A stretch of 55,727 nucleotides of DNA from Phenylobacterium sp. (GTDB taxonomy: Bacteria; Pseudomonadota; Alphaproteobacteria; Caulobacterales; Caulobacteraceae). The stretch lies in NCBI RefSeq assembly GCF_030697925.1, contig NZ_JAUYOJ010000147.1, positions 1 to 55,727 on the forward strand. The letters are read 5' to 3'. Shown piece by piece: positions 1 to 9,310 of the stretch. The translations under genes were made by a program, and so were the position numbers. The notes beneath the pieces were generated by a model, which was not told the DNA's origin, did not search any database, and was given only the letters and a program-made list of their open reading frames with translations. Each line of letters opens with the position of its first letter. Position 1 is the stretch's first letter.

Positions 1-154
1 AGCCACGCCCCACGCGCCGACCTCCGTGCATCCCCCGGCCCAAACCAATCCATCCGACCCCCCCAAAGATCGGACCCTTGGATCAGCTCCGCTCAACCCA
101 GGGAATCACTTCCGTGCATCCGGTAGCCCAGAGGGGGAGCATCTGGGCGTTGCG

Positions 155-796
155 CTAGGCCCGACCCAAGGCCTTCAACACCACCGGCGCCAGGCCGCGG
201 GCGATCACCTGGACGCCCTGGGCGTTGGGGTGGAAGCCGTCGCGCTGGTTGAGGGTCGGGGTCTGGGCGACGCCGGCCAGCAGGTTGGGATAGAGGGCCG
301 CGCCATGGGCGCGGGCCACGGCGGCGAACACCGCCTCGAACTCCCGGGCATAGGACCGGCCGATCACCGCCGGGGGCTTCAGGCCCGCCACCACCACCGC
401 GATCTTCCGCGCGCGCAGCCGGCCGACGATGCGGTCGAGATTGGCCTTGGTCCGCTTGGGATCCTGGCCCTGCAGGAGGTCGTTGCCGCCGAGCGCCACC
501 ACGCAGACACTGGTGTCCTTCTGAACGCTGAAATCGAGGCGCGCCAAGCCGCCCGCGGTGGTGTCGCCCGAGACGCCCGCGCCGCGCACCAGGGCGCCGG
601 CGCCCAGCCGGTCGAGCTCGGCCTGCAGCCGGGCGGGGAGGGCGGCCCGCGCGGGCAGGCCGTAGCCGGCGGTGATGGAATCGCCCAGCAGGGTGACCAC
701 GCGCCGCGGCGCGGCCGGGGCCGCGCCGGGCAGGACGAGCGCCATGGCGGCGATCACGGCGCGGCGGGTCGTCAGGCTGGTGGGTGTGTCGGCCAT
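155..796 (-). CDS. tesA: TesA-like arylesterase / lysophospholipase (SGNH hydrolase)
   Basis: 213-residue GDSL/SGNH hydrolase that cleaves short acyl esters or thioesters, probably in the periplasm. After a short N-terminal hydrophobic stretch (about residues 13-29, possible signal peptide) come the family blocks: GDS with nucleophile Ser40, GGND at 103-106 (Asn105 in the oxyanion hole) and DGFHPN with Asp186 and His189 completing the triad. Length fits the TesA family. It is divergent from an ABC ATPase and permease, the same neighbourhood as tesA/ybbA/ybbP in E. coli, which supports the name. The physiological substrate cannot be read from sequence. Confidence 0.9.
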   Translation of the reverse strand: MADTPTSLTTRRAVIAAMALVLPGAAPAAPRRVVTLLGDSITAGYGLPARAALPARLQAELDRLGAGALVRGAGVSGDTTAGGLARLDFSVQKDTSVCVVALGGNDLLQGQDPKRTKANLDRIVGRLRARKIAVVVAGLKPPAVIGRSYAREFEAVFAAVARAHGAALYPNLLAGVAQTPTLNQRDGFHPNAQGVQVIARGLAPVVLKALGRA

Positions 797-852
797 TCTC
801 CTGCCCTATCTAAGGCTTCGCTTGCCAAGTCGCCATCGCTTCAGAGGTCCTC

Positions 853-1530
853 TTGTCCGACGCTGGTCCGCCGCTCGTCCTCTCGAACGTCTGCCTCACC
901 CTGCCTTCCGCGGCGGGTCCCGTGGATATCCTGCGCGACCTGAGCTTTTCCGTGGCCGAACGGGAGCGGGTGGCGGTCACCGGCCCATCGGGCTCTGGCA
1001 AGTCCTCGCTGATCGCCGTGGCCGCCGGCCTGGAGCGGCCAACCTCCGGCTGGGTCACCCTGTTCGGCCGGGAGCTGTCGAAACTGGACGAGGACGGGCG
1101 CGCCCGTCTGCGCCGGGGCCGGGTCAGCCTCGTGTTCCAGGCCTTCCACCTGCTGCCCAACATGACCGCCCTGGAGAATGTCTCCGCCCCCATGGAGATC
1201 GCGGGCGCGGCCGACGCCGAGACCGTGGCCAGGGGCTGGTTGGACCGGGTCGGCCTCTCGGCGCGCCTGAAGCATTATCCGCACCAGCTCTCCGGTGGCG
1301 AGCAGCAGCGGGTGGCGCTGGCCCGGGCGCTCGCGCCGCGGCCCGCCCTGCTGTTCGCCGACGAACCCACCGGCAATCTGGACGGGGTCAACGCCGCCCA
1401 TGTGGCCGACCTGCTGTTCGGGCTGGTGGCGGAGGAGGGGGCCGCCCTGGTCCTGGTCACCCACGACGAAGCCCTGGCCGCCCGCGCCGACCGCCGGGTG
1501 CGGCTGGCCGACGGGCGCGTGGCGCCGTGA
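853..1530 (+). CDS. ybbA: ABC transporter ATP-binding protein, YbbA type
   Basis: 225-residue ATPase of a LolD/MacB-like ABC system, expected to work with the permease encoded next to it. Walker A GPSGSGKS is at 44-51, the Q-loop Gln at 96, signature LSGGEQQ at 146-152, Walker B ending FADEP at about 168-172 and the H-loop His at 204. The start is TTG at 853, five bases after an AGAGG ribosome-binding site. The stop overlaps the GTG start of the permease gene, so the two are translationally coupled. In the family this pair is an exporter or lipid-handling complex of uncertain substrate. Confidence 0.92.
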   Translation: MSDAGPPLVLSNVCLTLPSAAGPVDILRDLSFSVAERERVAVTGPSGSGKSSLIAVAAGLERPTSGWVTLFGRELSKLDEDGRARLRRGRVSLVFQAFHLLPNMTALENVSAPMEIAGAADAETVARGWLDRVGLSARLKHYPHQLSGGEQQRVALARALAPRPALLFADEPTGNLDGVNAAHVADLLFGLVAEEGAALVLVTHDEALAARADRRVRLADGRVAP

Positions 1531-4046
1531 AGTTCCTGGCCTGGCGGTTCGCCGCCCGCGAGCTGCGCTCCGGGGTGAAGGGGTTCCGTATCTTCCTGGC
1601 CTGCCTGGCGCTCGGCGTGGCGGCCATCGCCGCCGCGGGCTCGACCGCCGAGGCCTTCCGGACCGGACTGGCCGTGCAGGCGCGCGAGATCCTGGGCGGC
1701 GATATGGCCGTCTCCCTGGAACAGCGCCGGTTCTCCGACACCGAGCGCAGGGCCATCGAGGCCATGGGCGCGACCTCCTGGGCCGTCGGGACCCGGGCCA
1801 TGGCCCAGGCGGCGTCCGGCGAGCGAAGGCTGGTCGAACTGCGCGGGGTGAGCGAGGCCTATCCGCTCTCCGGCAAGGTGACCCTGGAGACCGGCCAGCC
1901 CCTGGCCCGCGCCCTGGCCATCCGCGACGGGGTGGCCGGCGCGGCGGTGGAGCGGGCCTTGTTGGAACGCCTTGGCCTGAAGATCGGGGACCAGATCCTG
2001 GTCGGCGAGATGCCGGTGGCGGTCCGCGACGTGCTGCAGGAGGAGCCCGACCGGCTGTCGCGCGGCTTCGCGCTGGGGCCGCGGGTGCTGACGCGCCGTG
2101 AGGCCGTGGCGGCCGGCGGGTTCCTGGAGCCGGGCCTGACCTTCGCCGAGACCGCCCGCGTGGCCTTGCCGCCGGCCACGGACCTGAAGGCGGCGCGGCA
2201 GGCCCTGCGCAAGGCGTTGAAGGACAGGTCCATCCGCATCCGCGACCGCGAGGATGCCGCCCCGGGCATCCGCTGGTTGATCGACCAGCTGGAATACTTC
2301 CTGGGCTTCATCGGCCTGGCTTCCCTGGTGGCCGGGGGACTGGGGGTGTTCGGCGCGGTGGTCGCCTTCCTGGAGGCGCGCAAGCCCTCGATCGCCGTGC
2401 TGAAGGCGCTCGGGGCCGAGGGGCCGTTCATCCGCGACCTCTACCTGATCCAGATCGGGGTCCTGGCCCTGCTGGGGGTGGCCCTCGGCCTGGCGATCGG
2501 CGCCGCGGCGCCCTTCGTCCTGGGCGGGTTGGTCCCCGACGACATCCCGGTTCCGGCCCTGTTCGACATCTATCCAGTCCCGCTGCTGAAGGCCGCGGCC
2601 TTCGGCCTGCTGTCGGCGGCGGCCTTCTCGCTCGCGCCCCTGGCGCGGGCGCGGGTGACCCCGCCGGCCAGCCTGTTTCGCCGCGACGTCGGGGGGCGGC
2701 TGAAGCTGGACGTCGAGACGGTGGGGGCGGGCGTCGCGGCGCTGGCCCTGGCGGCGCTCTCGGTGATCACCGCGCCCACCCCGTTAGCAGCGGCCGGGAT
2801 GATCGGCGGGGTGGCGGTGTCGTTCGTGCTGCTGTGGGGCCTGGGGCTGGGCGCGGCCTGGCTGGCCGGGCGGCTGCGGGGGCGGACGCGAGGTTCCATG
2901 CGCATGGGCCTGGCCAATCTGGCGGGGCCGCGCTCGGCGGCGCGCACCGCCGCGCCCGCCATCGGCCTGGGGGTGGCCCTGCTGTCGGCGGTGGTGCTGA
3001 TCCAGTCCAGCCTGCTGCGCCAGGTGGCCGAGGTCGCGCCGCGCACCGCCCCGGCCCTGGTGTTCACCGAGATCCCCGGCGCGCGGGCCGCCGAGTTCGA
3101 CGCGGCGGTGGCCGCCGCCTTCGCCGCGCCCCTGACCCCGGAGACCTATCTGCGCGCGCCGTTCCTGACGGGCCGGATCATCCGGCTGGGCGCCATGCCC
3201 GTGAACCGCAACGCCATCAACGAGCAGGAGCGCTGGGCCTATGACAACGACATCTCGCTATCGGCCATCGGGCCGGAGCCGAAGAACGCCAAGGTCGTGG
3301 AGGGTCGCTGGTGGCCGGCCGACTATGCCGGTCCGCCGCTGTTGGCCATGGAGGTCGACGCCGCGCGGGCCGGCCGGCTGAAGGTCGGCAACCTGGTGAC
3401 CCTGTCGGTGCTGGGCCGCGAGATCGAGGCCAAGGTGGCGGTGCTGCGCGAGGTCGATGTCGGTGGCTTCGGCGCGAGTTTCCCCCTGGTTCTGAACCCC
3501 TCGGCCCTGGAGGGAGCGGAGTTGCGCCACGTGGCCATCGCCAAGGCCAGCCGGGCCCAGGAGGCCCGCGTGGCCCGTGCGCTCGGCGGCGCCTTCCCGG
3601 AGGTGAACGTGATCTCGGTGCGCGAGCAGCTGGAGGCCGCCACCGACCTCTTCGACCGCCTGGCGCTCGCCATCCGCGGCGCGGCCGGCGTGGCCGCCCT
3701 CGCCGGGCTGCTGGTGCTGACCGGGGCCATTGCCGCCCGCGCCCAGGCCCGGGCGCGGGAAGCCACCATCCTCAAGGTGCTGGGCGCCTCGCGGCTGCAG
3801 ATTCTTTCGGCCTATGTGCTGGAATACGGCGTGGTGGGCCTGATCGCCGGGGTGACCGGCGTGGGCCTGGGCGTGTTCGCCGCCTGGCCGGTGGTGACCC
3901 TGGTGTTCAAGGCCGACTGGGCCATCGATTGGGGCGGGGTGGCGGCCCTGGTGGGCGGCGCGGCGCTGCTGGCGGGGCTGGGCGGCCTGCTGGCCTCGCT
4001 ACAGGCCCTGGCCAAGCGCCCGGCGGACGCCCTTCGCGCCGAATGA
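1527..4046 (+). CDS. ybbP: ABC transporter permease with two FtsX domains, YbbP type
   Basis: 839-residue membrane protein, the permease partner of the preceding ATPase. An N-terminal helix (about residues 11-33) is followed by a large periplasmic-type domain, an FtsX-like block of helices (about 255-370), further central helices, a second extracytoplasmic domain and a C-terminal FtsX block (about 715-835), the duplicated layout of YbbP. GTG at 1527 is chosen because it overlaps the TGA of the ATPase (GTGA) and begins the recognisable N-terminus; the frame stays open upstream only as a shadow of the ATPase gene. Likely extracts or moves a lipid or hydrophobic substrate. Confidence 0.88.
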   Translation: MKFLAWRFAARELRSGVKGFRIFLACLALGVAAIAAAGSTAEAFRTGLAVQAREILGGDMAVSLEQRRFSDTERRAIEAMGATSWAVGTRAMAQAASGERRLVELRGVSEAYPLSGKVTLETGQPLARALAIRDGVAGAAVERALLERLGLKIGDQILVGEMPVAVRDVLQEEPDRLSRGFALGPRVLTRREAVAAGGFLEPGLTFAETARVALPPATDLKAARQALRKALKDRSIRIRDREDAAPGIRWLIDQLEYFLGFIGLASLVAGGLGVFGAVVAFLEARKPSIAVLKALGAEGPFIRDLYLIQIGVLALLGVALGLAIGAAAPFVLGGLVPDDIPVPALFDIYPVPLLKAAAFGLLSAAAFSLAPLARARVTPPASLFRRDVGGRLKLDVETVGAGVAALALAALSVITAPTPLAAAGMIGGVAVSFVLLWGLGLGAAWLAGRLRGRTRGSMRMGLANLAGPRSAARTAAPAIGLGVALLSAVVLIQSSLLRQVAEVAPRTAPALVFTEIPGARAAEFDAAVAAAFAAPLTPETYLRAPFLTGRIIRLGAMPVNRNAINEQERWAYDNDISLSAIGPEPKNAKVVEGRWWPADYAGPPLLAMEVDAARAGRLKVGNLVTLSVLGREIEAKVAVLREVDVGGFGASFPLVLNPSALEGAELRHVAIAKASRAQEARVARALGGAFPEVNVISVREQLEAATDLFDRLALAIRGAAGVAALAGLLVLTGAIAARAQARAREATILKVLGASRLQILSAYVLEYGVVGLIAGVTGVGLGVFAAWPVVTLVFKADWAIDWGGVAALVGGAALLAGLGGLLASLQALAKRPADALRAE

Positions 4047-4086
4047 GTGAGTCGCATTAAGTTTCTAGTCACCGAAGCAGCCCGGT

Positions 4087-4353
4087 ATGCGCGGGATGAG
4101 GCTAGTCCATTCCGCCGAACCCGTTCGCTTCGACCATGGCGCCGCGCTTCGCGTGCCGCCGCCGCACGACGTCAAGAACTGGCGCACCCTGTGGATGTGG
4201 CTGGGGGAAGACGCCCAGGCCATGACCGAGGCCGGTTCCGTCCAGGTCTGCACCCCCGACGGCTGGACCGTGGCCCAGCCCGGCGATTGGATCGTGCTGT
4301 CGGTGAGCGGCGAGTTCCACGTGGCCCACGCGCGGCGGACGCTGGATTCGTAG
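4087..4353 (+). CDS. Small hypothetical protein with PGDW motif (phage-like)
   Basis: 88-residue soluble protein. Its C-terminal half carries PGDWIVLSVSGEFHVAHA, which resembles the PGDWI-G-GEFY motif of a small protein family common in phages and prophages. That likeness is from memory. ATG at 4087 or 4096 could be the start, and no strong ribosome-binding site is visible. It lies 40 bp after the permease gene and just before a long inverted-repeat element. No function is known to me. Confidence 0.6.
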   Translation: MRGMRLVHSAEPVRFDHGAALRVPPPHDVKNWRTLWMWLGEDAQAMTEAGSVQVCTPDGWTVAQPGDWIVLSVSGEFHVAHARRTLDS

Positions 4354-4365
4354 ACGGGCGCGCGG

Positions 4366-4656
4366 TCCTTCTCCCCTTGCGGGAGAAGGTGGCCGTTCGG
4401 AGAACGTTCGGATGAGGGGTTTCTCAGAACTCTCCGACGAGACTGGCGAAGCCAATTTTGGACACGAAGACCACAAAGGACGCGAAGGGTGCCGAACGCG
4501 ATAGGCCGAGCCGGGGCTACCCTTCGTGGTCTTCGCGTCCTTTGAGTCCAATTTCCTCGGATGTTCCGGCTTCGCCGCCTCCAATCGGATAGGGCCATCG
4601 ACCCCTCATCCGACCCCGCTCTCGCGGGGCCACCTTCTCCCGCAAGGGGAGAAGGA
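4366..4656. repeat. 291-bp nested inverted-repeat element
   Basis: The ends 4366-4394 and 4628-4656 are perfect 29-bp inverted repeats, and each arm itself folds as a 9-bp hairpin (CCTTCTCCC / GGGAGAAGG). Further matches continue inward: GGATGAGGGGT near 4410 against its complement near 4601, GGCGAAGCC near 4445 against GGCTTCGCC near 4568, and direct and inverted copies of ACGAAGACCAC / GGACGCGAAG around 4463-4543. Almost the whole element can fold on itself. It holds no gene and fits a dispersed non-coding REP or MITE-like repeat. It fills the gap between the 88-residue gene and korB. Confidence 0.85.
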
Positions 4657-4662
4657 TGCACC

Positions 4663-5718
4663 CTACCGCAGCGACGCGTTCAGCTTTGCGAGGACGTCGA
4701 GGCTCGGCACCAGCTCGGCTTCGTTCAAGCTGTTCAAGGGAACATCCACCGTGTCGAGGTTCTCGTGCAGGTCGCGGGCCTCGGGGTCGATGAACAGCAG
4801 GCCGGTGACGATCTCACCCAGGGCCTGGCGGGCTTGGAGGTAGGCCAGGGCGCCGACCCGGTCGCTGGGATCGTAGTGCTGGGCCAGCTTGTGGAGCTGC
4901 AGGATCGAGCCGTCATGCTGGGTGACCGGGACGGTCGTGCCAGGAGCGTAGTCGACCTGGATCTCGTCGCGCGGGACGACGACGTCCAGGCGGTTCACCG
5001 CTTCGTTGTGCTCGCGGACATAGTCGTAGCTCTTGGTCGAGCCGACGTGGTTGTTGAACTGCACGCAGGGGCTGATGCAGTCGATGAAGGCCGCGCCCTT
5101 ATGGGCGAGCGCCGCCTTGATCAGAGGCACCAGCTGGGCCTTGTCGCCGGAGAAGGAGCGGGCGACGAAGGTGGCGCCCATCTGCAGGGCCAGCATGACC
5201 AGGTCGATGCCGGCATCGTGGTTGACCACGCCCTTCTTGGACTTCGAGCCCTTGTCGGAGGTGGCGGAGAACTGGCCCTTGGTCAGGCCGTACACCCCGT
5301 TGTTCTCCACGATGTAGAGCATGTTGACGCCGCGGCGGATCGAGTGGGCGAACTGGCCCAGGCCGATCGAGGCCGAGTCGCCGTCGCCCGAGACCCCAAG
5401 ATAGATCAGGTCGCGATTGGCCAGGTTGGCGCCGGTGAGCACCGAGGGCATGCGCCCGTGGACGGTGTTGAAGCCGTGGGAGTTGCCCAGGAAATAGTCC
5501 GGGGTCTTGGACGAGCAGCCGATGCCCGACAGCTTGGCGATCCGGTGGGGCGGCAGCTCCAGCTCATAGCAGGCCTGGATGATGGCCGCCGAGATCGAGT
5601 CGTGGCCGCAGCCGGCGCAAAGCGTCGAGACCGAGCCCTCATAGTCGCGGCGGGTATAGCCCAGGCTGTTGGCCGCGAGCTTGGGGTGATGCAGCTGGGG
5701 CTTGGTGATGTAGGTCAT
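4663..5718 (-). CDS. korB: 2-oxoacid:ferredoxin oxidoreductase beta subunit (KorB)
   Basis: 351-residue thiamine-pyrophosphate-binding subunit of a 2-oxoglutarate (or related 2-oxoacid) synthase, cytoplasmic. CAGCGHDS at 34-41 and GIGCSSKTPDYF at about 65-76 are typical of the beta subunit. The TPP/Mg motif is GDGDSASIG starting at 111 with the paired Asn at 139-140. Its ATG overlaps the korA stop (ATGA), so it is translated with korA. The complex oxidatively decarboxylates a 2-oxoacid with CoA and passes electrons to ferredoxin. 2-oxoglutarate as substrate is inferred from subunit layout, not proven. Confidence 0.92.
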   Translation of the reverse strand: MTYITKPQLHHPKLAANSLGYTRRDYEGSVSTLCAGCGHDSISAAIIQACYELELPPHRIAKLSGIGCSSKTPDYFLGNSHGFNTVHGRMPSVLTGANLANRDLIYLGVSGDGDSASIGLGQFAHSIRRGVNMLYIVENNGVYGLTKGQFSATSDKGSKSKKGVVNHDAGIDLVMLALQMGATFVARSFSGDKAQLVPLIKAALAHKGAAFIDCISPCVQFNNHVGSTKSYDYVREHNEAVNRLDVVVPRDEIQVDYAPGTTVPVTQHDGSILQLHKLAQHYDPSDRVGALAYLQARQALGEIVTGLLFIDPEARDLHENLDTVDVPLNSLNEAELVPSLDVLAKLNASLR

Positions 5719-7535
5719 TCGGCGGCCTCCACGCGGCCAGCGGTCATCAAGTCCCCGATGGCGCCGGCGATGAAGCGGGCGGTGATCGGCGAGCCGTCAT
5801 AGTTGAGTACAGGGACCAGCTTGGACGGGGCGACGTCGCCCTCGTTGACCAGCAGGGTGCGGAGCTGGGCGTCGCGGTTCTGTTCGACCACGAACACCCG
5901 GTCGTGGGCGGCGATGAAGTCGAACACCTCGTCGGCGAAGGGGAAACCGCGTACGCGCAGGGCATCCAGATGGAGGCCCTGGGTTTCCAGGGTTTCCAGC
6001 GCCTCGTGCATGGAGGGGGTGCTGGAGCCGAAATAGATCACCCCCTCGCGGGTGGCGCGCTTGGCGGGGCGGGCGACCGGGGCGGGGACCAGGGCCTTGG
6101 CCGTGTCGAACTTGCGCAGCAGGCGTTCCATGTTGTCGACATAGACCGCGCCCTCCTCGCTGTAGCGGGCATAGGGATTGCGCGAGGTGCCGCGGGTGAA
6201 ATAGCCGCCCTTGGTGGGGTGGACGCCCGGATAGGTGCGGTAGGGGACGCCATCGCCGTCGACGTCGAGATAGCGGCCGAATTCCTTGCCGGCCTCCAGG
6301 TCCTCGTAGGTCATCACCTTGCCGCGGTCGAGCTTGCGTTCGGGGTCCCACTCGAAGGGCTTGGTCAGCCACTCGTTCATGCCGATGTCGAGGTCCAGCA
6401 TGACGAAGATGGTGGTCTGCAGCCGGTCGGCGAGATCGAAGGCGAGCGCCCCCATCTCGAAGCATTCGCCGGGATCTGCGGGCAGCAGCATGGGGTGCTT
6501 GGTGTCGCCGTGGCCGGCATAGGCGCCGGCCAGCAGGTCGGCCTGCTGGGTGCGGGTGGGCATGCCGGTGGACGGCCCGCCGCGCTGGACGTCGAAGATC
6601 ACCGCCGGGATCTCGGCGAAATAGGAAAGACCGATGAACTCGGTCATCAGCGAGACGCCGGGCCCCGAGGTGGCGGTGAAGGCCCGCGCGCCATTCCAGC
6701 CGGCGCCCACCACCACGCCGATGGAGGCGATCTCGTCCTCGGCCTGGACGATGGCGTAGCGGGCCTTGCCGCTGTCCGGATCGGTCCGGTAGTCCTCGCA
6801 GAAGCCGGTGAAGGCCTCGGCGAGCGAAGTCGAAGGGGTGATCGGATACCAGGCGCAGACCGTGGCGCCGCCATAGACCGCGCCCAGGGCCGCGGCCATG
6901 TTGCCTTCGACGAAGATCCGGTCGCCGACCCCGTCGGCGCGGACCACCTTCAGGCCCAGGGGCTGGAGGTTCTCGGCCACATGGTCCCGGCCCATCTTGA
7001 GCGCGGCGACGTTGGCGGCGATCAGCCGTTCCTTGCCCGCGAACTGCTCGGACAGCAGGGTCTCCAGGACTTCGAGCTCGATGCCAAGAAGGGCGGCCAA
7101 GGCCCCGACATAGATGATGTTCTTGAACAGCTGACGCTCGCGCGGAAGCTGGTAGGCGGCGTTGCAGATGGCGGTCAGGGGTACGCCCACCACATTGATG
7201 TCGTCGCGGAACTTCTCGCGGGGCAGGGGCTTGGTGGAGTCGTAGAACAGGTAGCCGCCGGGCTCGATCTCGGCGATGTCGCGGTCCCAGGTCTGCGGGT
7301 TCATGGCGACCATCAGGTCCACCCCGCCGCGCCGCCCCAGATGGCCGGCCCCGGTCACCCGCACCTCGAACCAGGTCGGCAGGCCCTGGATGTTGGACGG
7401 GAAGATGTTGCGCGCCGCGACGGGCACGCCCATCCGCAGGATCGACTTGGCGAACATGCCGTTGGCGCTCGCCGAACCCGATCCGTTGACGTTGGCGAAC
7501 TTGACGACGAAGTCGTTGACGGCCTCTAGCGGCAT
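5715..7535 (-). CDS. korA: 2-oxoacid:ferredoxin oxidoreductase alpha subunit with fused gamma domain (KorA)
   Basis: 606-residue partner of KorB. The N-terminal part (about 1-185) is the gamma, CoA-binding-type domain; the alpha domain follows with YPITPST near 230, TSGPG near 290 and RGGPSTGMPT near 320, all family hallmarks. ATG at 7535 is chosen because the gamma domain starts there; the open frame upstream is a shadow of the previous gene. The start overlaps the upstream oxidoreductase gene by 10 bp and the stop overlaps korB by 4 bp, giving a tight three-gene operon. Presence in an apparently aerobic organism suggests an oxygen-tolerant enzyme. Confidence 0.92.
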   Translation of the reverse strand: MPLEAVNDFVVKFANVNGSGSASANGMFAKSILRMGVPVAARNIFPSNIQGLPTWFEVRVTGAGHLGRRGGVDLMVAMNPQTWDRDIAEIEPGGYLFYDSTKPLPREKFRDDINVVGVPLTAICNAAYQLPRERQLFKNIIYVGALAALLGIELEVLETLLSEQFAGKERLIAANVAALKMGRDHVAENLQPLGLKVVRADGVGDRIFVEGNMAAALGAVYGGATVCAWYPITPSTSLAEAFTGFCEDYRTDPDSGKARYAIVQAEDEIASIGVVVGAGWNGARAFTATSGPGVSLMTEFIGLSYFAEIPAVIFDVQRGGPSTGMPTRTQQADLLAGAYAGHGDTKHPMLLPADPGECFEMGALAFDLADRLQTTIFVMLDLDIGMNEWLTKPFEWDPERKLDRGKVMTYEDLEAGKEFGRYLDVDGDGVPYRTYPGVHPTKGGYFTRGTSRNPYARYSEEGAVYVDNMERLLRKFDTAKALVPAPVARPAKRATREGVIYFGSSTPSMHEALETLETQGLHLDALRVRGFPFADEVFDFIAAHDRVFVVEQNRDAQLRTLLVNEGDVAPSKLVPVLNYDGSPITARFIAGAIGDLMTAGRVEAAE

Positions 7536-9310
7536 GTCCCCCCCGCGTGGGTCATATCCAGGAGGAACTTCTGCATGTCCCAGGCCCCGGTGGGGCAGCG
7601 CTCGGCGCAGAGGCCGCAGTGCAGGCAGACATCCTCGTCCTTGACCATCACCCGGCCGGTCTTGAGATCGCCGGAGACCAGGATGGCCTGTTCGGTGTTC
7701 AGCGCCGGGGCGTTGAGGCGACCGCGCAGGTCGTCCTCGTCGCCATTTTCGGTGAAGGTGATGCAGTCCACCGGGCAGATGTCGGCGCAGGCGTCGCACT
7801 CGATGCAGGCAGGCTCGGAGAACACCGTCTGGATGTCGCAGTTGAGGCAGCGCTGGGCCTCGCGATAGGCCATCTCGAGGTCGAAGCCGAGTTCGACCTC
7901 GACCTTGACGTCTTTCAGCGCCACGGCCTTGTCGCGCAGCGGCACCCGGTAGCGCAGGTCGTTGGCGATGTCGTTGTCGTAGCTCCACTCATGGATGCCC
8001 ATCTTCTGGCTGGCCATGGAAAAGCCGGGCGGTGGGCGGTCGGCGAGGTCCTGGCCCTTGCAGAACTTGTCGATGGAGATGGCCGCGTCGTGGCCCTGGG
8101 CCACGGCCCAGATGATGTTCTTAGGCCCGAAGGCGGCGTCGCCGCCGAAAAAGACCCGCGGATGGGTGGACTGGAAGGTCACCGGATCGACCTGCGGCAT
8201 GCCGCTGGCGTCGTCGAAGGTGAGGCCGATGTCGCGCTCCATCCAGGGGAAGGCGTTCTCCTGGCCCACGGCGATCAGGACGTCGTCGCACTCGAAATGC
8301 TGGTCGGGCTCGCCGGTGGGGACCAGGCTGCGGCGGCCGCGTTCGTCGAACCGCGGCTCAACCTTCTCGAAGGTCACGCCGGTGAGGCGGCCGTCCTCAT
8401 GGGTGAAGGCCTTGGGGACCAGGAAGTTGAGGATCGGGATGTCTTCATGGATGGCGTCTTCCTTTTCCCAGGGCGAGGCCTTCATCTCCTCGAAGCCGGA
8501 GCGGACGATCACCTTGACGTCCTCGCCGCCCAGCCGCCGCGAGGTGCGGCAGCAGTCCATGGCGGTGTTGCCGCCACCCAGCACGATCACCCGGCGGCCG
8601 ATCTTCTCGATGTGGCCGAAGGAGACGCTGGCGAGCCAGTCGATGCCGATGTGGATGTGGCCGGCGACCTCGCGGCGGCCCGGAAGGTCCAGGTCGCGGC
8701 CGCGCGGCGCGCCCGAGCCCACGAAGACCGCGTCATAACCCTCGTCGAGCACCGACTTGAGGCTGTCGACATAGGAGCCCAGTCGCATCTCCATGCCGAG
8801 CCCGGTGATGTAGCCCACCTCTTCGTCAATGACGGACTCGGGCAGGCGGAAGCGGGGGATCTGGCTGCGGATCATGCCGCCGGCCTTGGCGTCGCCGTCA
8901 TAGAGCACCAACTCATAGCCCAGGGGCGCCAGGTCGCGCGCCACGGTGAGCGAGGCGGGGCCGGCGCCGATCAGGGCGATTCGCTTACCGTTGGAGGCGG
9001 ACGCGGGCGGGGGCAGGCGGCCGGTGATGTCGTCCTTGTTGTCGGCGGCGACCCGCTTGAGGCGGCAAATGGCGACGGGTTCGTCCTCCACCCGGCCGCG
9101 GCGGCAGGCCGGCTCGCAGGGGCGGTCGCAGGTCCGTCCCAGGATCCCCGGGAAGACGTTGGACTTCCAGTTGACCATGTAGGCGTCGGAATATCGGCCT
9201 TCGGCGATCAGACGGATATATTCGGGAACCGGCGTATGGGCAGGACAGGCCCACTGACAATCGACAACCTTGTGGAAGTAGTCGGGACCCTCGGTACTGG
9301 TGCGCTGCAC
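7526..9310 (-). CDS. GltD-like FAD/NAD(P)H oxidoreductase with C-terminal 2x[4Fe-4S] domain
   Basis: 594-residue iron-sulfur flavoprotein, first gene of the kor operon. The N-terminus has the Cys-rich CDRPCEPACRRG segment of glutamate-synthase-small-subunit relatives. A FAD site GAGPASLTVARDLA follows near residue 115, a second dinucleotide site LGGGNTAMDCCR near 240, and two ferredoxin motifs near the end: CIECDACADICP and CLHCGLCAERCP. It probably takes electrons from the Kor complex to NAD(P). GTG at 9310 is preferred: GGGAGAGGGAG lies just upstream. An in-frame TTG at 9346 has no such site. Similar proteins accompany KorAB in some aromatic degraders; that link is from family knowledge. 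Confidence 0.85.
   Translation of the reverse strand: MQRTSTEGPDYFHKVVDCQWACPAHTPVPEYIRLIAEGRYSDAYMVNWKSNVFPGILGRTCDRPCEPACRRGRVEDEPVAICRLKRVAADNKDDITGRLPPPASASNGKRIALIGAGPASLTVARDLAPLGYELVLYDGDAKAGGMIRSQIPRFRLPESVIDEEVGYITGLGMEMRLGSYVDSLKSVLDEGYDAVFVGSGAPRGRDLDLPGRREVAGHIHIGIDWLASVSFGHIEKIGRRVIVLGGGNTAMDCCRTSRRLGGEDVKVIVRSGFEEMKASPWEKEDAIHEDIPILNFLVPKAFTHEDGRLTGVTFEKVEPRFDERGRRSLVPTGEPDQHFECDDVLIAVGQENAFPWMERDIGLTFDDASGMPQVDPVTFQSTHPRVFFGGDAAFGPKNIIWAVAQGHDAAISIDKFCKGQDLADRPPPGFSMASQKMGIHEWSYDNDIANDLRYRVPLRDKAVALKDVKVEVELGFDLEMAYREAQRCLNCDIQTVFSEPACIECDACADICPVDCITFTENGDEDDLRGRLNAPALNTEQAILVSGDLKTGRVMVKDEDVCLHCGLCAERCPTGAWDMQKFLLDMTHAGGTCR

Noticed and set aside
4561..5802. Long open frame on the plus strand opposite korB
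   Set aside because: It is antisense to a gene with clear catalytic motifs; long antisense frames are expected at this GC content. The same applies to long frames opposite korA, the Fe-S oxidoreductase, the TBDRs and the dehydrogenases.
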